Positions 1 to 6,900 of a stretch of 14,430 nt of DNA are shown one piece after another (position 1 is the stretch's first letter; each line of letters begins with the position of its first letter). The position numbers and the translations under genes are program-made. The notes beneath the pieces are model-generated. The model was not told the origin of the DNA and made no database searches. It was given only the letters and a program-made list of their open reading frames with translations. The DNA comes from JAUUZT01 sp964654015 (GTDB taxonomy: Bacteria > Chloroflexota > Dehalococcoidia > GIF9 > AB-539-J10), in NCBI GenBank assembly GCA_964654015.1, contig CAZZHQ010000057.1:1-14430 (forward strand). The letters are read 5' to 3'.

Positions 1-53
1 ACATTGGCTCCCTGATATCCGGTTTCTACATAAACACTAGCTGTTACTTGCAT
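1..53 (-). CDS. Partial 5' end of a gene, probable MBL-fold metallo-hydrolase
   Basis: Seen: on the minus strand an ATG at 53-51 opens a frame that runs off the window edge, giving MQVTASVYVETGYQGAN. A textbook Shine-Dalgarno (GAGGAGG) lies a few bases upstream, so this is very likely a genuine gene start. Family inference: the string VYVET-G-x-x-G-x-N is how many metallo-beta-lactamase-fold hydrolases of anaerobic Chloroflexota and relatives begin, with the first strands preceding the metal-binding HxHxDH motif. That motif lies outside the window, so the assignment rests on 17 residues only. The gene is divergent from the potassium channel at 180, with a 126-base shared upstream region. Confidence 0.45.
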   Translation of the reverse strand, partial: MQVTASVYVETGYQGAN

Positions 54-137
54 AAATTCCTCCTCGTGAAAGATATGGTATCACCTGTTCAATTCTTACT
101 CACCAGGATCTAATCATATATCATTTTCCGTGATTTA

Positions 138-146
138 TGGTATAGT
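138..146 (+). promoter_or_regulatory. Candidate extended -10 promoter of the potassium channel gene
   Basis: TGGTATAGT fits the extended -10 pattern TGnTATAAT with one mismatch. No good -35 box sits 17 bases upstream, which extended -10 promoters tolerate. Transcription would begin near 153 and leave a leader of about 27 bases with only a weak purine-rich RBS (AGAGAG) before the ATG at 180. Called by eye. Confidence 0.3.
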
Positions 147-179
147 ACGTCTCTTAATAACCACAGAGAGATTATAGGG

Positions 180-1010
180 ATGAGTCCCAAAATTCCTAAA
201 AGTATTAAGAAGCATCGATTGCTATTAAGCCTGCCTTTAATCGTAATGATTATTGGAACCGCAGGATTTATGGTGCTTGAGCAATTTTCGTTTATCGATG
301 CACTTTATTTCACTGTCGTTACGATTTCAACTGTTGGATACGGAGATATCTTTCCAATAAGTGCGGCAGGGAAAGTACTCAGCATAATCATTATCATTAT
401 CGGAATCGGAACCTTCTTGACACTTGTGACTCAATTCAGTCAATCACTGGTGCGGAGAGGGCTGGACAGATTACGAAGGCACAGGGTTGATATGCTCATC
501 GGCATATTGTTTACCGAGATGGGCAATCAATTACTCAGGCTCTTTGCAAGCTACGACCCCGGCATAGAATCTATAAGGAAAGAATGTTTGACTAATGACA
601 GGTGTACTGAGGCAAATTTCACCCACTTCAAGAGAGGACTCCAGCAAACTAAATTCGATATCGACCCTTCACTGTCTTACCTTGCAACCCTAAAGGATTT
701 ATTGCAGGAAAGAGGAGCAATATTAATTCGTCTAATAGAGAACCACGACCTGCTGGAGCATGAGTCGTTTACCGAGCTTCTCTGGGCCGTCGTACACCTC
801 AGAGATGAACTAATGGCACGACACACATTTACCGGTATACCAGAAACGGACATTGAACACCTGGCGAATGACTCGACACGAGCTTACACTCTGCTGGTTA
901 AGCAATGGTTACAGCACATGCAACATTTGAAGCGACGGTATCCCTATCTTTTCTCTCTAGCATTAAGAACCAATCCATTTAGCAAAAATCCTTCACCGAC
1001 AGTCCGGTAA
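180..1010 (+). CDS. Two-TM potassium channel with unrecognised C-terminal helical domain
   Basis: A 276-residue inner-membrane ion channel. TM1 spans about residues 14-33 and is followed by a pore helix (about 37-50), the canonical K+ selectivity filter TVGYGD at 51-56, and TM2 (about 66-86). This is the Ion_trans_2 (KcsA/MthK-like) pore, expected to act as a tetramer. Bacterial two-TM channels often carry a cytoplasmic RCK/TrkA-N domain with a GxGxxG nucleotide motif; none is visible here. Instead residues about 95-265 form a charged, predominantly helical region with a Cys pair (136, 142), an acidic middle and a basic C-terminal stretch (KRRYPYLF), which I do not recognise. The gene stands alone, divergent from the partial gene at 1-53. 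Pore assignment is secure; gating signal is unknown. Confidence 0.9.
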   Translation: MSPKIPKSIKKHRLLLSLPLIVMIIGTAGFMVLEQFSFIDALYFTVVTISTVGYGDIFPISAAGKVLSIIIIIIGIGTFLTLVTQFSQSLVRRGLDRLRRHRVDMLIGILFTEMGNQLLRLFASYDPGIESIRKECLTNDRCTEANFTHFKRGLQQTKFDIDPSLSYLATLKDLLQERGAILIRLIENHDLLEHESFTELLWAVVHLRDELMARHTFTGIPETDIEHLANDSTRAYTLLVKQWLQHMQHLKRRYPYLFSLALRTNPFSKNPSPTVR

Positions 1011-1249
1011 ACTATTAGCAACTATTTCTTTCACATGGATAACCCGGCTAACGTAATCACCACAGTTGAACGGTTTCCTAAGTAGTCTGGCAAACGTGGA
1101 CGCAAATCCAGCCCAATTTCAACCACTGCGTACAAGGTAATCAGGACAGGGTTACGTCTTCTCACTGCCATGTTTCATTTTTTTCTTCTTATCTGCCCGC
1201 GAAATCAGTCCAGCAGTAAATTTTGGAACCGGACGCCTTTCCTTTTCCC

Positions 1250-1278
1250 TTGAGCAAAGTGAAGGGCAGTGCTATCAT
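1250..1278 (+). promoter_or_regulatory. Sigma-70-type promoter giving a nearly leaderless lipoate-transferase mRNA
   Basis: A -35 box TTGAGC (1250-1255) and a -10 box TATCAT (1273-1278) are separated by exactly 17 bases. The start site would fall near 1284-1286, only 0-4 bases before the ATG at 1288. There is no Shine-Dalgarno before that ATG (GCAGACG precedes it), consistent with leaderless translation. Confidence 0.45.
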
Positions 1279-1287
1279 CAGCAGACG

Positions 1288-2100
1288 ATGAATGAGACAG
1301 AAACAAAACCCACGTGGCGGCTCTTAGAGACAGGTAACAACCCTGCGGCGATGAACATGGCAATTGATGAAGCGTTAATGCTACGGCAGAAGGAAGACGC
1401 TCTACCTACGCTCAGATTTTATGGCTGGACTCATCCGTCTTTTTCCTTCGGTTACTTCCAAAAGATTGCGGAAGAGGTAGATGTGCAGAAATGCAGAGAA
1501 CGGGAAATTGGACTTGTCCGGCGTCCGACGGGAGGTGGAATGGTCATCCATGGTTGGGACTTAACTTACACGGTTGCGGTTCCGCTGGATAATCCCCTTG
1601 TTCCTAAGAACACTCTCGAATCATATCGTATCATTCACGAATGCATTATAGAAGGATTACACCGATTGAGTATTAAAGCAGAACATTTTTCGGAGAATGC
1701 CACCGTTAACGAAAATTTGCGAAGCATCTGTCTTACTAATCCCACCAAGTACGACGTGCTTATCGACAACAAGAAAGTCGCCGGCGCCGCGCAACGTCGA
1801 AAACGGGGCGTTCTGTTGCACCAGGGATATATAGCCCTTGATATGCCTCAGGACGATATGACCAATTTGGTATCAACGCAGAACGACCTGTCTCAATTTG
1901 TCACAGCGGCATCAACCGCTATAAACACCGTGAGTCAGCATCCACTGGACAGGATAAAGTTGGTGCACGCCATCGCATCGGGTTTTGAAACACTATTGAA
2001 TGTTCGTTTAGTATCAGAAGGGTTAAGTCCAATGGAAATCGATACCGCTAACCAGTTGGTCGAAACGAAATACGGAACTGATCAGTGGAATTTTAAGTAG
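1288..2100 (+). CDS. Lipoate-protein ligase A/octanoyltransferase family protein (LipM-like)
   Basis: A 270-residue cytoplasmic biotin/lipoate A/B protein ligase-family enzyme, which attaches an octanoyl or lipoyl group to a lipoyl-domain lysine on proteins such as GcvH or 2-oxoacid dehydrogenase E2. Seen: N-terminal WRLLETG...NMAIDEAL (10-30), the substrate-binding signature RRPTGGGMVIHGWDLTYT (78-95), and KKVAGAAQ (162-169) with the conserved lysine. Cys148 lies in a C-x-x-x-P-x-x-Y-D setting before that lysine, matching from memory the acyl-thioester cysteine region of LipM octanoyltransferases. A LipM-type transfer from octanoyl-ACP is therefore as likely as ATP-dependent LplA activity. 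The length is close to LipM and lacks the C-terminal extension of full LplA. The gene is single and rightward, with no RBS. No lipA or lipoyl-domain gene lies nearby. Confidence 0.85.
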   Translation: MNETETKPTWRLLETGNNPAAMNMAIDEALMLRQKEDALPTLRFYGWTHPSFSFGYFQKIAEEVDVQKCREREIGLVRRPTGGGMVIHGWDLTYTVAVPLDNPLVPKNTLESYRIIHECIIEGLHRLSIKAEHFSENATVNENLRSICLTNPTKYDVLIDNKKVAGAAQRRKRGVLLHQGYIALDMPQDDMTNLVSTQNDLSQFVTAASTAINTVSQHPLDRIKLVHAIASGFETLLNVRLVSEGLSPMEIDTANQLVETKYGTDQWNFK

Positions 2101-2127
2101 CCCCCAACAAAACAGTCCAGCTAGCAA

Positions 2128-2146
2128 GTTCTTTTATATAAAGGAC
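2128..2146. terminator. Weak hairpin between convergent genes
   Basis: GTTCTTT and AAAGGAC can pair as a 7-bp stem with one G-U pair around the loop TATAT. The outer arms CAGTC (2113-2117) and GACTG (2152-2156) could extend the fold. It sits between the stop of the lipoate transferase and the stop of the convergent DsrE gene, but there is no clear T-run, so this is only a possible terminator. Confidence 0.2.
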
Positions 2147-2216
2147 AAGCAGACTGTCACAGAATTGGGCGGCAAGTGATACCCTGATTACTCTTTAATA
2201 TTAATGGCGGTTCTGG

Positions 2217-2555
2217 TTAGAAAGTCAGTTGAGCCCAGCCATCCTTTATTAACTGAGTGATAATGGAACCAACATACTCAACCCTAATACCCAGATTCTC
2301 GAGAGGGGCTGTAATATTCATCCTATCGGAACACCATTTGCAGGCTATAACTTCAACACCATTCTCAAGTAACTCTTTTATTTTCCCCTGCACCTCTATG
2401 TCATAGGCAGCAAGTTTCTCTGATGGCCCAAAGAATATAACTATAACTTCATCAAGCCACTTTTTCTTGGCTGCGTTTAAAGGATAAATCAGGCCTACTT
2501 CGAGAGCTACTTCCCTGTCAGCAGTACTTATTAAAGCAAAAACCTTGTTTGCCAA
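2217..2555 (-). CDS. DsrE-family small protein with a CxxC pair
   Basis: A 112-residue cytoplasmic protein of the DsrE/DsrF-like family, whose members relay sulfur as cysteine persulfides (DsrE, TusD) or have unknown roles. Seen: an alternating beta/alpha pattern, an early hydrophobic strand (KVFALIST), a second strand (EVIVIFFGPSE, 36-46) with the FGPS loop typical of the family, and IACKWCSDRM at 70-79 placing Cys72 and Cys75 in the position of the DsrE reactive cysteine. Translation starts at TTG (2555), chosen because a strong AAAGGAGG lies 7 bases upstream and no ATG is suitable. No dsrAB, tus or other sulfur gene is nearby, so this is an orphan, and a role in sulfite reduction should not be assumed. 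Confidence 0.8.
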   Translation of the reverse strand: MANKVFALISTADREVALEVGLIYPLNAAKKKWLDEVIVIFFGPSEKLAAYDIEVQGKIKELLENGVEVIACKWCSDRMNITAPLENLGIRVEYVGSIITQLIKDGWAQLTF

Positions 2556-2607
2556 AATGCGACCTCCTTTTCAGAGTAGAAATGATCAGGCTTTGAACCT
2601 GTTACAT

Positions 2608-2636
2608 ATTAAAGCAACATTCTTTTCCAAATTCAA
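2608..2636 (-). promoter_or_regulatory. Candidate promoter of the DsrE-family gene
   Basis: Reading leftward, TTGAAT (2636-2631) and TTTAAT (2613-2608) stand 17 bases apart. This predicts a transcript starting near 2601, with a leader of about 45 bases that contains the strong RBS. Called by eye only. Confidence 0.35.
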
Positions 2637-2701
2637 TGCAGTCCTACTTCCGGGTTACATGAGTGTTGCTATGGTGAGGAAGGCTGTCAACTGACTGTAT
2701 C

Positions 2702-3901
2702 CTACATCAGCGGAACTAATAATCTCTCGACCAGCCAGGGATTTACCGGTGCCAGGACGATAAAAACTCCAAGGTGCAAAAGTAGGAAAAAGACCACAAA
2801 CATTATGGCAGCCCACCTGAGCTTGCCATCCTGCCTTTCCCTCCAGAAATCAACAAGTTTCGATAATCCCATGCCTAGTCCAATACAGATAGCCCCAACC
2901 GCGGGATAGAAGTAATAAATATAGGTCACCCTGTCTGTTATCAAAGTGATGAAAATCCAGACCAGATACGTGCCAGCAAACCATACGGCACCGAAAAGCC
3001 CGGCCTCGTCTTTTTTAACCGCCCTGAACGTCATGTAGAGAAAAGCCGGAATGATGAGAGCCCAGAGGTTAAAACTGATGGCGCCAAAATAGTGAGGACC
3101 ATAGAAATATGGCATCACTTTCGGCATTATCACCCATATCCAGGGGCGAGTCGCAAAGGGATGTGCGGCCGCAGAAGAAGTCAGGCTAAGGCTTACGTCT
3201 AACATTTCCCGCATGCCGGAAAAGAGGCCCGTCCAGTGGTGGTAAATGGCAAATTCAAATACTGGCATCAGGAGCAGAAAAACAAGTGGCACAAGAGCCA
3301 TTGAGGCAATGAATTGTACTTTTCCAGTTCGTCGGGCTATCAGCCAGTGCAGAAATATTATTCCCAGAGCAAAAACGCCGGTCAACTTAGCGAGCGAGGC
3401 CAGGGCTACTGATACAGCGGAGAGGGGATAGCTACGCCTGAGGTAAAGCCAGAACGATAAAAGCATAAAAGTCAGGCTAAAAACATCGAGCATGGCCATG
3501 CCGCCCTGCACGAAACTCAGGTTCTCAAAGGTTAGCAAGAAAACGGCAATGTTCGATGCCATCCGAGACATCTGGAGCCGGCGGCATATGAGGTAAAGCA
3601 GGACGATATTGGCCGTGCCGAAAAGGATAGGCAGAGTCCGCCAACCAACCGGGTTATCACCAAAGACAGCTATCCCGGATGTAATGAGCAACTTACCGAG
3701 AGGGGGATGTTCAATGCGCTCGGTAGTGTGCTCCTCCAGGATATTTTGGGCATCTTCGACGTAATATACTTCATCAAATACAACTTCAGGCGGGTTATTA
3801 ATGATGCTGAAATGAATGGTCAGGTTCAAGATTACCAGTAAGCAGAGAACGGTATATTCCCATCTGCCGGCCCTTAAGATGAATCTTTTAACTACCTCCA
3901 T
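2702..3901 (-). CDS. PMT-type (GT39-like) membrane mannosyltransferase
   Basis: A 399-residue polytopic membrane protein of the dolichyl-phosphate-mannose:protein mannosyltransferase (GT-C) superfamily. It would move a sugar from a polyprenyl-phosphate donor to an acceptor outside the membrane. Seen: TM1 (about 15-33), then the catalytic loop with FDEVYY (Asp43, Glu44) and HPPLGK (65-70), a further Asp139 in MAMLDVFSL, ALASLAKLTGVF (167-178) as in PMT proteins, and about eight to ten more hydrophobic segments. I placed the start at ATG 3901, which overlaps the upstream gene's stop by 10 bases and suggests translational coupling. A GTG at 3931 would add ten residues and a longer overlap, without a better RBS. 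It is shorter than yeast PMTs and lacks a MIR domain. The donor is probably made by the neighbour at 3892-4968. Acceptor (protein or glycan) is unknown. Confidence 0.82.
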   Translation of the reverse strand: MEVVKRFILRAGRWEYTVLCLLVILNLTIHFSIINNPPEVVFDEVYYVEDAQNILEEHTTERIEHPPLGKLLITSGIAVFGDNPVGWRTLPILFGTANIVLLYLICRRLQMSRMASNIAVFLLTFENLSFVQGGMAMLDVFSLTFMLLSFWLYLRRSYPLSAVSVALASLAKLTGVFALGIIFLHWLIARRTGKVQFIASMALVPLVFLLLMPVFEFAIYHHWTGLFSGMREMLDVSLSLTSSAAAHPFATRPWIWVIMPKVMPYFYGPHYFGAISFNLWALIIPAFLYMTFRAVKKDEAGLFGAVWFAGTYLVWIFITLITDRVTYIYYFYPAVGAICIGLGMGLSKLVDFWRERQDGKLRWAAIMFVVFFLLLHLGVFIVLAPVNPWLVERLLVPLM

Positions 3902-4968
3902 GTCCACCCGAGATTGACCAGATAATTCCACATCATGGCAGCAGCAATACCTACCAGGTTTGACAACAGATAGTGCAGGCCAAAGACATTTGTAAGTAAG
4001 AGCAGAACTCCTATGTTAATGACCAGTCCAATCTGACTGACGGCATAAAACTTCCCGAGCCGCCGCAGGAAAAACCCCGTCCCGATTACCCGGCGATCGG
4101 AAAAGGTAATAAAATCATTGAGGAGAAAATTGGACATTATTGCAGTTTCAATACTGATAGCGGAACAGAGCGCCAACGGTAAAGTGGCGAATTCTTTTAA
4201 TACCCAGAGCAGCCCTTCATTAACCAGCACCCCGCTGGCCCCCACCATGCAGAATTTGAGAAACCTGACCAGTTCGCCCGTTCTTTTCATCAGACTTAGC
4301 ACATGCTTCAGATAATTGATTTGCTGACGGGCATTTAGCTTGCTCTCTCCTCTTTCCCTGACGAGGAAACTATATGGCACTTCAATCACCTTTTGGGACT
4401 TCCCCATTATCAACACTTCCAAGAGTATCTTATACCCGGCTGGTTTAAGGTCTGCACCGTCTATAACTGATCTCCTGAATAGAAAATAGCCGGACATCGG
4501 GTCGTTGATACGCCTGGTGCGTGGCAATAAAAGATGGGCGAGAAAAACAGCACCTTTCGAAATAATCCTGCGGATAAACCCCCAGCCTTCGCAGCTTCCT
4601 CCTGCCACGTAACGGCTGGCTATGGCAAGGTCGGCACCACTACGAACAGCCTGAAGCATATTCCCCAGCACCTGAGGTGGGTGCTGAAGATCAGCATCCA
4701 TCACTGCTACCAATTCACTGCGGGAATGTCTAAAGCCATGAACCACAGCGGAAGCCAGTCCGCGCTCATTATGCCTGACGATAATCCGCACCGGGTATTT
4801 ACTGGATAGCTCCTCAATTAACTCAACGGTACCGTCCTGGCTGTTATCATCGATAAACAGGATTTCATAATTCTCTTCCGACAAAATAGCGTGCACTTTC
4901 TCCACCAGAGACGCAATATTGTCCTTTTCTTTGTATGTTGGGATGATTACTGAAATAAATCTGTCCAT
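3892..4968 (-). CDS. Polyprenol-phosphate mannose/glucose synthase: GT2 fused to GtrA membrane domain
   Basis: A 358-residue two-domain protein. Residues about 4-225 form a GT2 glycosyltransferase of the DPM1 type: FISVIIPTYKEKDNI, FIDDNSQDGT (nucleotide-binding Asp40-Asp41), the metal-binding MDADLQHPP (Asp91, Asp93), NDPMSGYF (156-163) and RERGESKLN (204-212). Residues about 235-358 form a GtrA-like four-helix membrane domain, beginning RFLKFCMVGASG and ending WNYLVNLGWTW. Together they would transfer mannose or glucose from a nucleotide sugar to polyprenyl phosphate at the inner leaflet and possibly help flip the lipid-linked sugar. The start is set at ATG 4968, before the family's usual first strand; a TTG at 5004 would add 12 residues of unlikely sequence. 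Neither start has a strong RBS. It is the first gene of a two-gene unit with the PMT-like transferase. Confidence 0.88.
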   Translation of the reverse strand: MDRFISVIIPTYKEKDNIASLVEKVHAILSEENYEILFIDDNSQDGTVELIEELSSKYPVRIIVRHNERGLASAVVHGFRHSRSELVAVMDADLQHPPQVLGNMLQAVRSGADLAIASRYVAGGSCEGWGFIRRIISKGAVFLAHLLLPRTRRINDPMSGYFLFRRSVIDGADLKPAGYKILLEVLIMGKSQKVIEVPYSFLVRERGESKLNARQQINYLKHVLSLMKRTGELVRFLKFCMVGASGVLVNEGLLWVLKEFATLPLALCSAISIETAIMSNFLLNDFITFSDRRVIGTGFFLRRLGKFYAVSQIGLVINIGVLLLLTNVFGLHYLLSNLVGIAAAMMWNYLVNLGWTWR

Positions 4969-5130
4969 CGTGGTCACTTTATCATAAACATTCACGCTAT
5001 CCAATATATTTCGAAAGACGCACAGGACTAGATTCGGACCACAGTTTACAATAGCAGAAAAATAGCAGTTAAATTCACTTACTTTTTATTTGATAATGTC
5101 CTGGCCTTACGGACTAATATCCAGGCTCGC

Positions 5131-5152
5131 ATTGTTCTTCTATTGTTCTTCT
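5131..5152. repeat. 11-bp tandem duplication
   Basis: ATTGTTCTTCT occurs twice back to back with no mismatch. It lies in non-coding DNA and looks like a slippage product. Confidence 0.7.
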
Positions 5153-5553
5153 TGAGAAACTGCGAAACTCTCAATATAACTCGTACAGAAAAGAGGGCAT
5201 GTCCAACACATTTCATCAGACAGGCAACACTAATATAGTATAGTTCTTTTAGCATCGCTATAACTATTGTTTGCAGGCAATTGTTCGATTGCAACAACTA
5301 TCTTCTATAAGTCAAACTTAACTACTCAAGCTGAAAGCCAGTTCAAAAGTTCTACCTATTGTAACCTTCGGTCTACAAACCTACAAAACCAGATCCAACC
5401 TCTGACATTAGAAAGAATATAATTCTTAAATTATGTTGATGCATTAAATATATATATGGAATTAATGCCTAATAATAGTATTGATAAGGTAATAGATAGG
5501 CAGTAACTAGTGACTGGTTGTTTCTCAGTGGTTTGCGTCTCCTTCAACACTTC

Positions 5554-5570
5554 ACAAAACGATGTTTTGT
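5554..5570. promoter_or_regulatory. 17-bp perfect dyad, possible operator
   Basis: ACAAAAC-GAT-GTTTTGT is a perfect 7-bp inverted repeat about a 3-base centre. It lies about 260 bases upstream of the XRE-ImmA regulator gene. XRE repressors bind short dyads of this kind, so it may be its operator. The distance from the gene and the lack of a second copy keep this tentative. Confidence 0.25.
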
Positions 5571-5832
5571 TCAATTATATGGATAGTACAATTCTCAGGA
5601 CATACCATATTAGTTACGCGGGCATTCGTGTAGACAACTATTTAAACTTTTAAACGCAATTAGCGATTGGTGTTTGAAGTTTTAACTGCATTTACAGAAA
5701 AGGAGCTGGCCTAGACTGGGGAACACGTCAAGTTGGACTGGATCGGTTTAATGGAATCATGGCAAATGATATCCATGTAACCAGATAGTTCGTCGCATTG
5801 CATTATCAACTATTTTCCTTTAGAGTGACCGC

Positions 5833-6864
5833 ATGGGTAAGAAAAATGAACGTATAATATCGTTCATAGAACAATTAATACTTCAGAGAAAAATTTCACC
5901 GAGTCAGCTAGCAATAGAATTAGGTGTTAGCCATGCAACTATTAGTAGATGGCTTTCTGGTAAGGATGCACCAAATACAGAGTCCTGTCATAAACTGGCT
6001 GAATATAGCGGAGAACCACTGCAAAGTGTACTTTTCTCAGCTGGACACATACTAAGAAAAACGGATTTACCATCTCACCTATGGCCTGCCTTTCGCGAAT
6101 ACGCAAGAATAAAATATGCCGATGAGCTTGATGAAGACCTCACTATTTTGATAGAGGACTTAATTGATAGGCGTAGAGAAAAAACAGAACAAAAAATCCC
6201 CAGATGGGAAAATGACTTCTGGTCTTGCATAAATCGAGATAATGGAGATTATTGTCCTTTATATAATTCATGTAAAGCTAGGCGGCGTGCCAGCTGGTGC
6301 CCTGATGAATGTTCTCGCAATTTCATACAACTAAATAAAGTAGGCTGTGATAGTCTAAGTGATTGTTGCGAATCTAAGAACTTTATATGTGGCCTGATGT
6401 TTTCTTCTATAGAAAAGTTGGCACAAAAGTATCTAGTCCTGGGACAGGTTATTGGCCCTCCTGTATCATCAGATATTGTATCTTTGGCGGATAAGGATCA
6501 CTCTATAGAGATACGTTATTTACCACTAAAAAACATCCATGGATCTCTCTGGTACTGGAATAATGAATGGATAGTGCAACTCAATACAAATGACTCTTGC
6601 GAAAACAGAAAATTCACACTTTTCCACGAAGTTTTTCATATTCTGGCATTTTGCCATACGGACTCGGAATCTTTTAAAACAAGTATTGGAAGAGAGCACT
6701 TTCATGAATTATTAGCGTACCAGTTTGCTATGTGTATTCTCATGCCAAGGAAATGGATTATTAGAAGTTGGCTTGCTACCGGCAGTCCAATGGAGATAGC
6801 TATCGCGTTCGAGGTTCCTGAGTATTTAGCACGCCTCAGGCTTAGCTATCTCCATTTACTGTAG
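5833..6864 (+). CDS. XRE helix-turn-helix / cysteine-rich / ImmA-IrrE metallopeptidase fusion
   Basis: A 343-residue cytoplasmic regulator-protease. Residues 8-60 form an XRE (Cro/CI) helix-turn-helix: ISPSQLAIELGVSHATISRW, then LSGKDAP. The C-terminal domain (about 215-343) is an ImmA/IrrE zinc peptidase: FTLFHEVFHIL contains H265-E266-x-x-H269, and E292 in HELLAYQFA is the expected third ligand, followed by the family's LMP (303-305). ImmA/IrrE proteases cleave repressors to switch on mobile elements, stress or DNA-damage genes. Unusually, residues 132-186 hold nine cysteines (132, 141, 147, 156, 160, 172, 178, 179, 186), suggesting a bound metal or Fe-S cluster. The gene stands alone, is visibly AT-richer than the genes to its left, and has only a weak RBS (GAGTGA). 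No partner repressor or phage gene is seen. Confidence 0.88.
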   Translation: MGKKNERIISFIEQLILQRKISPSQLAIELGVSHATISRWLSGKDAPNTESCHKLAEYSGEPLQSVLFSAGHILRKTDLPSHLWPAFREYARIKYADELDEDLTILIEDLIDRRREKTEQKIPRWENDFWSCINRDNGDYCPLYNSCKARRRASWCPDECSRNFIQLNKVGCDSLSDCCESKNFICGLMFSSIEKLAQKYLVLGQVIGPPVSSDIVSLADKDHSIEIRYLPLKNIHGSLWYWNNEWIVQLNTNDSCENRKFTLFHEVFHILAFCHTDSESFKTSIGREHFHELLAYQFAMCILMPRKWIIRSWLATGSPMEIAIAFEVPEYLARLRLSYLHLL

Positions 6865-6878
6865 ATAGAATATCAATC

Positions 6879-6900
6879 CTATATTATTCAAATATAGTTT
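6879..6900 (+). terminator. Weak AT hairpin downstream of the XRE-ImmA gene
   Basis: CTATATT (6879-6885) and AATATAG (6891-6897) pair perfectly over 7 bp with loop ATTCA, followed by TTT and a pyrimidine-rich stretch. It begins 15 bases after the stop codon. The stem has a single G-C pair, so it would be a weak terminator. Confidence 0.3.

Larger units (their letters stand above)
4969..5832. other. AT-rich gene-poor stretch
   Basis: About 860 bases lie between the start of the leftward GT2-GtrA gene and the rightward XRE-ImmA gene. No open frame here has both a ribosome binding site and recognisable sequence. It holds an 11-bp tandem duplication (5131-5152), an inverted repeat GCATTAA/TTAATGC (5441-5447 and 5462-5468), and a 17-bp perfect dyad (5554-5570). 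The promoters of both flanking genes must lie here, but I could not place them convincingly. The stretch could be a remnant of lost genes. Confidence 0.5.

Noticed and set aside
1031..1171. 46-codon leftward frame between the potassium channel and the lipoate transferase (starts MAVRRRNPVLITLYAVVEIG)
   Set aside because: The composition is protein-like, but there is no Shine-Dalgarno, no recognisable family, and it is short enough to be chance.
5079..5297. 72-codon leftward open frame in the gene-poor stretch
   Set aside because: It begins at TTG without a ribosome binding site, the product resembles nothing I know, and it spans an 11-bp tandem duplication. Probably chance or decayed DNA.
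5441..5468. GCATTAA / TTAATGC inverted repeat
   Set aside because: The arms are AT-rich and only 7 bp, with a 14-base spacer and no T-run, so neither terminator nor operator can be argued.
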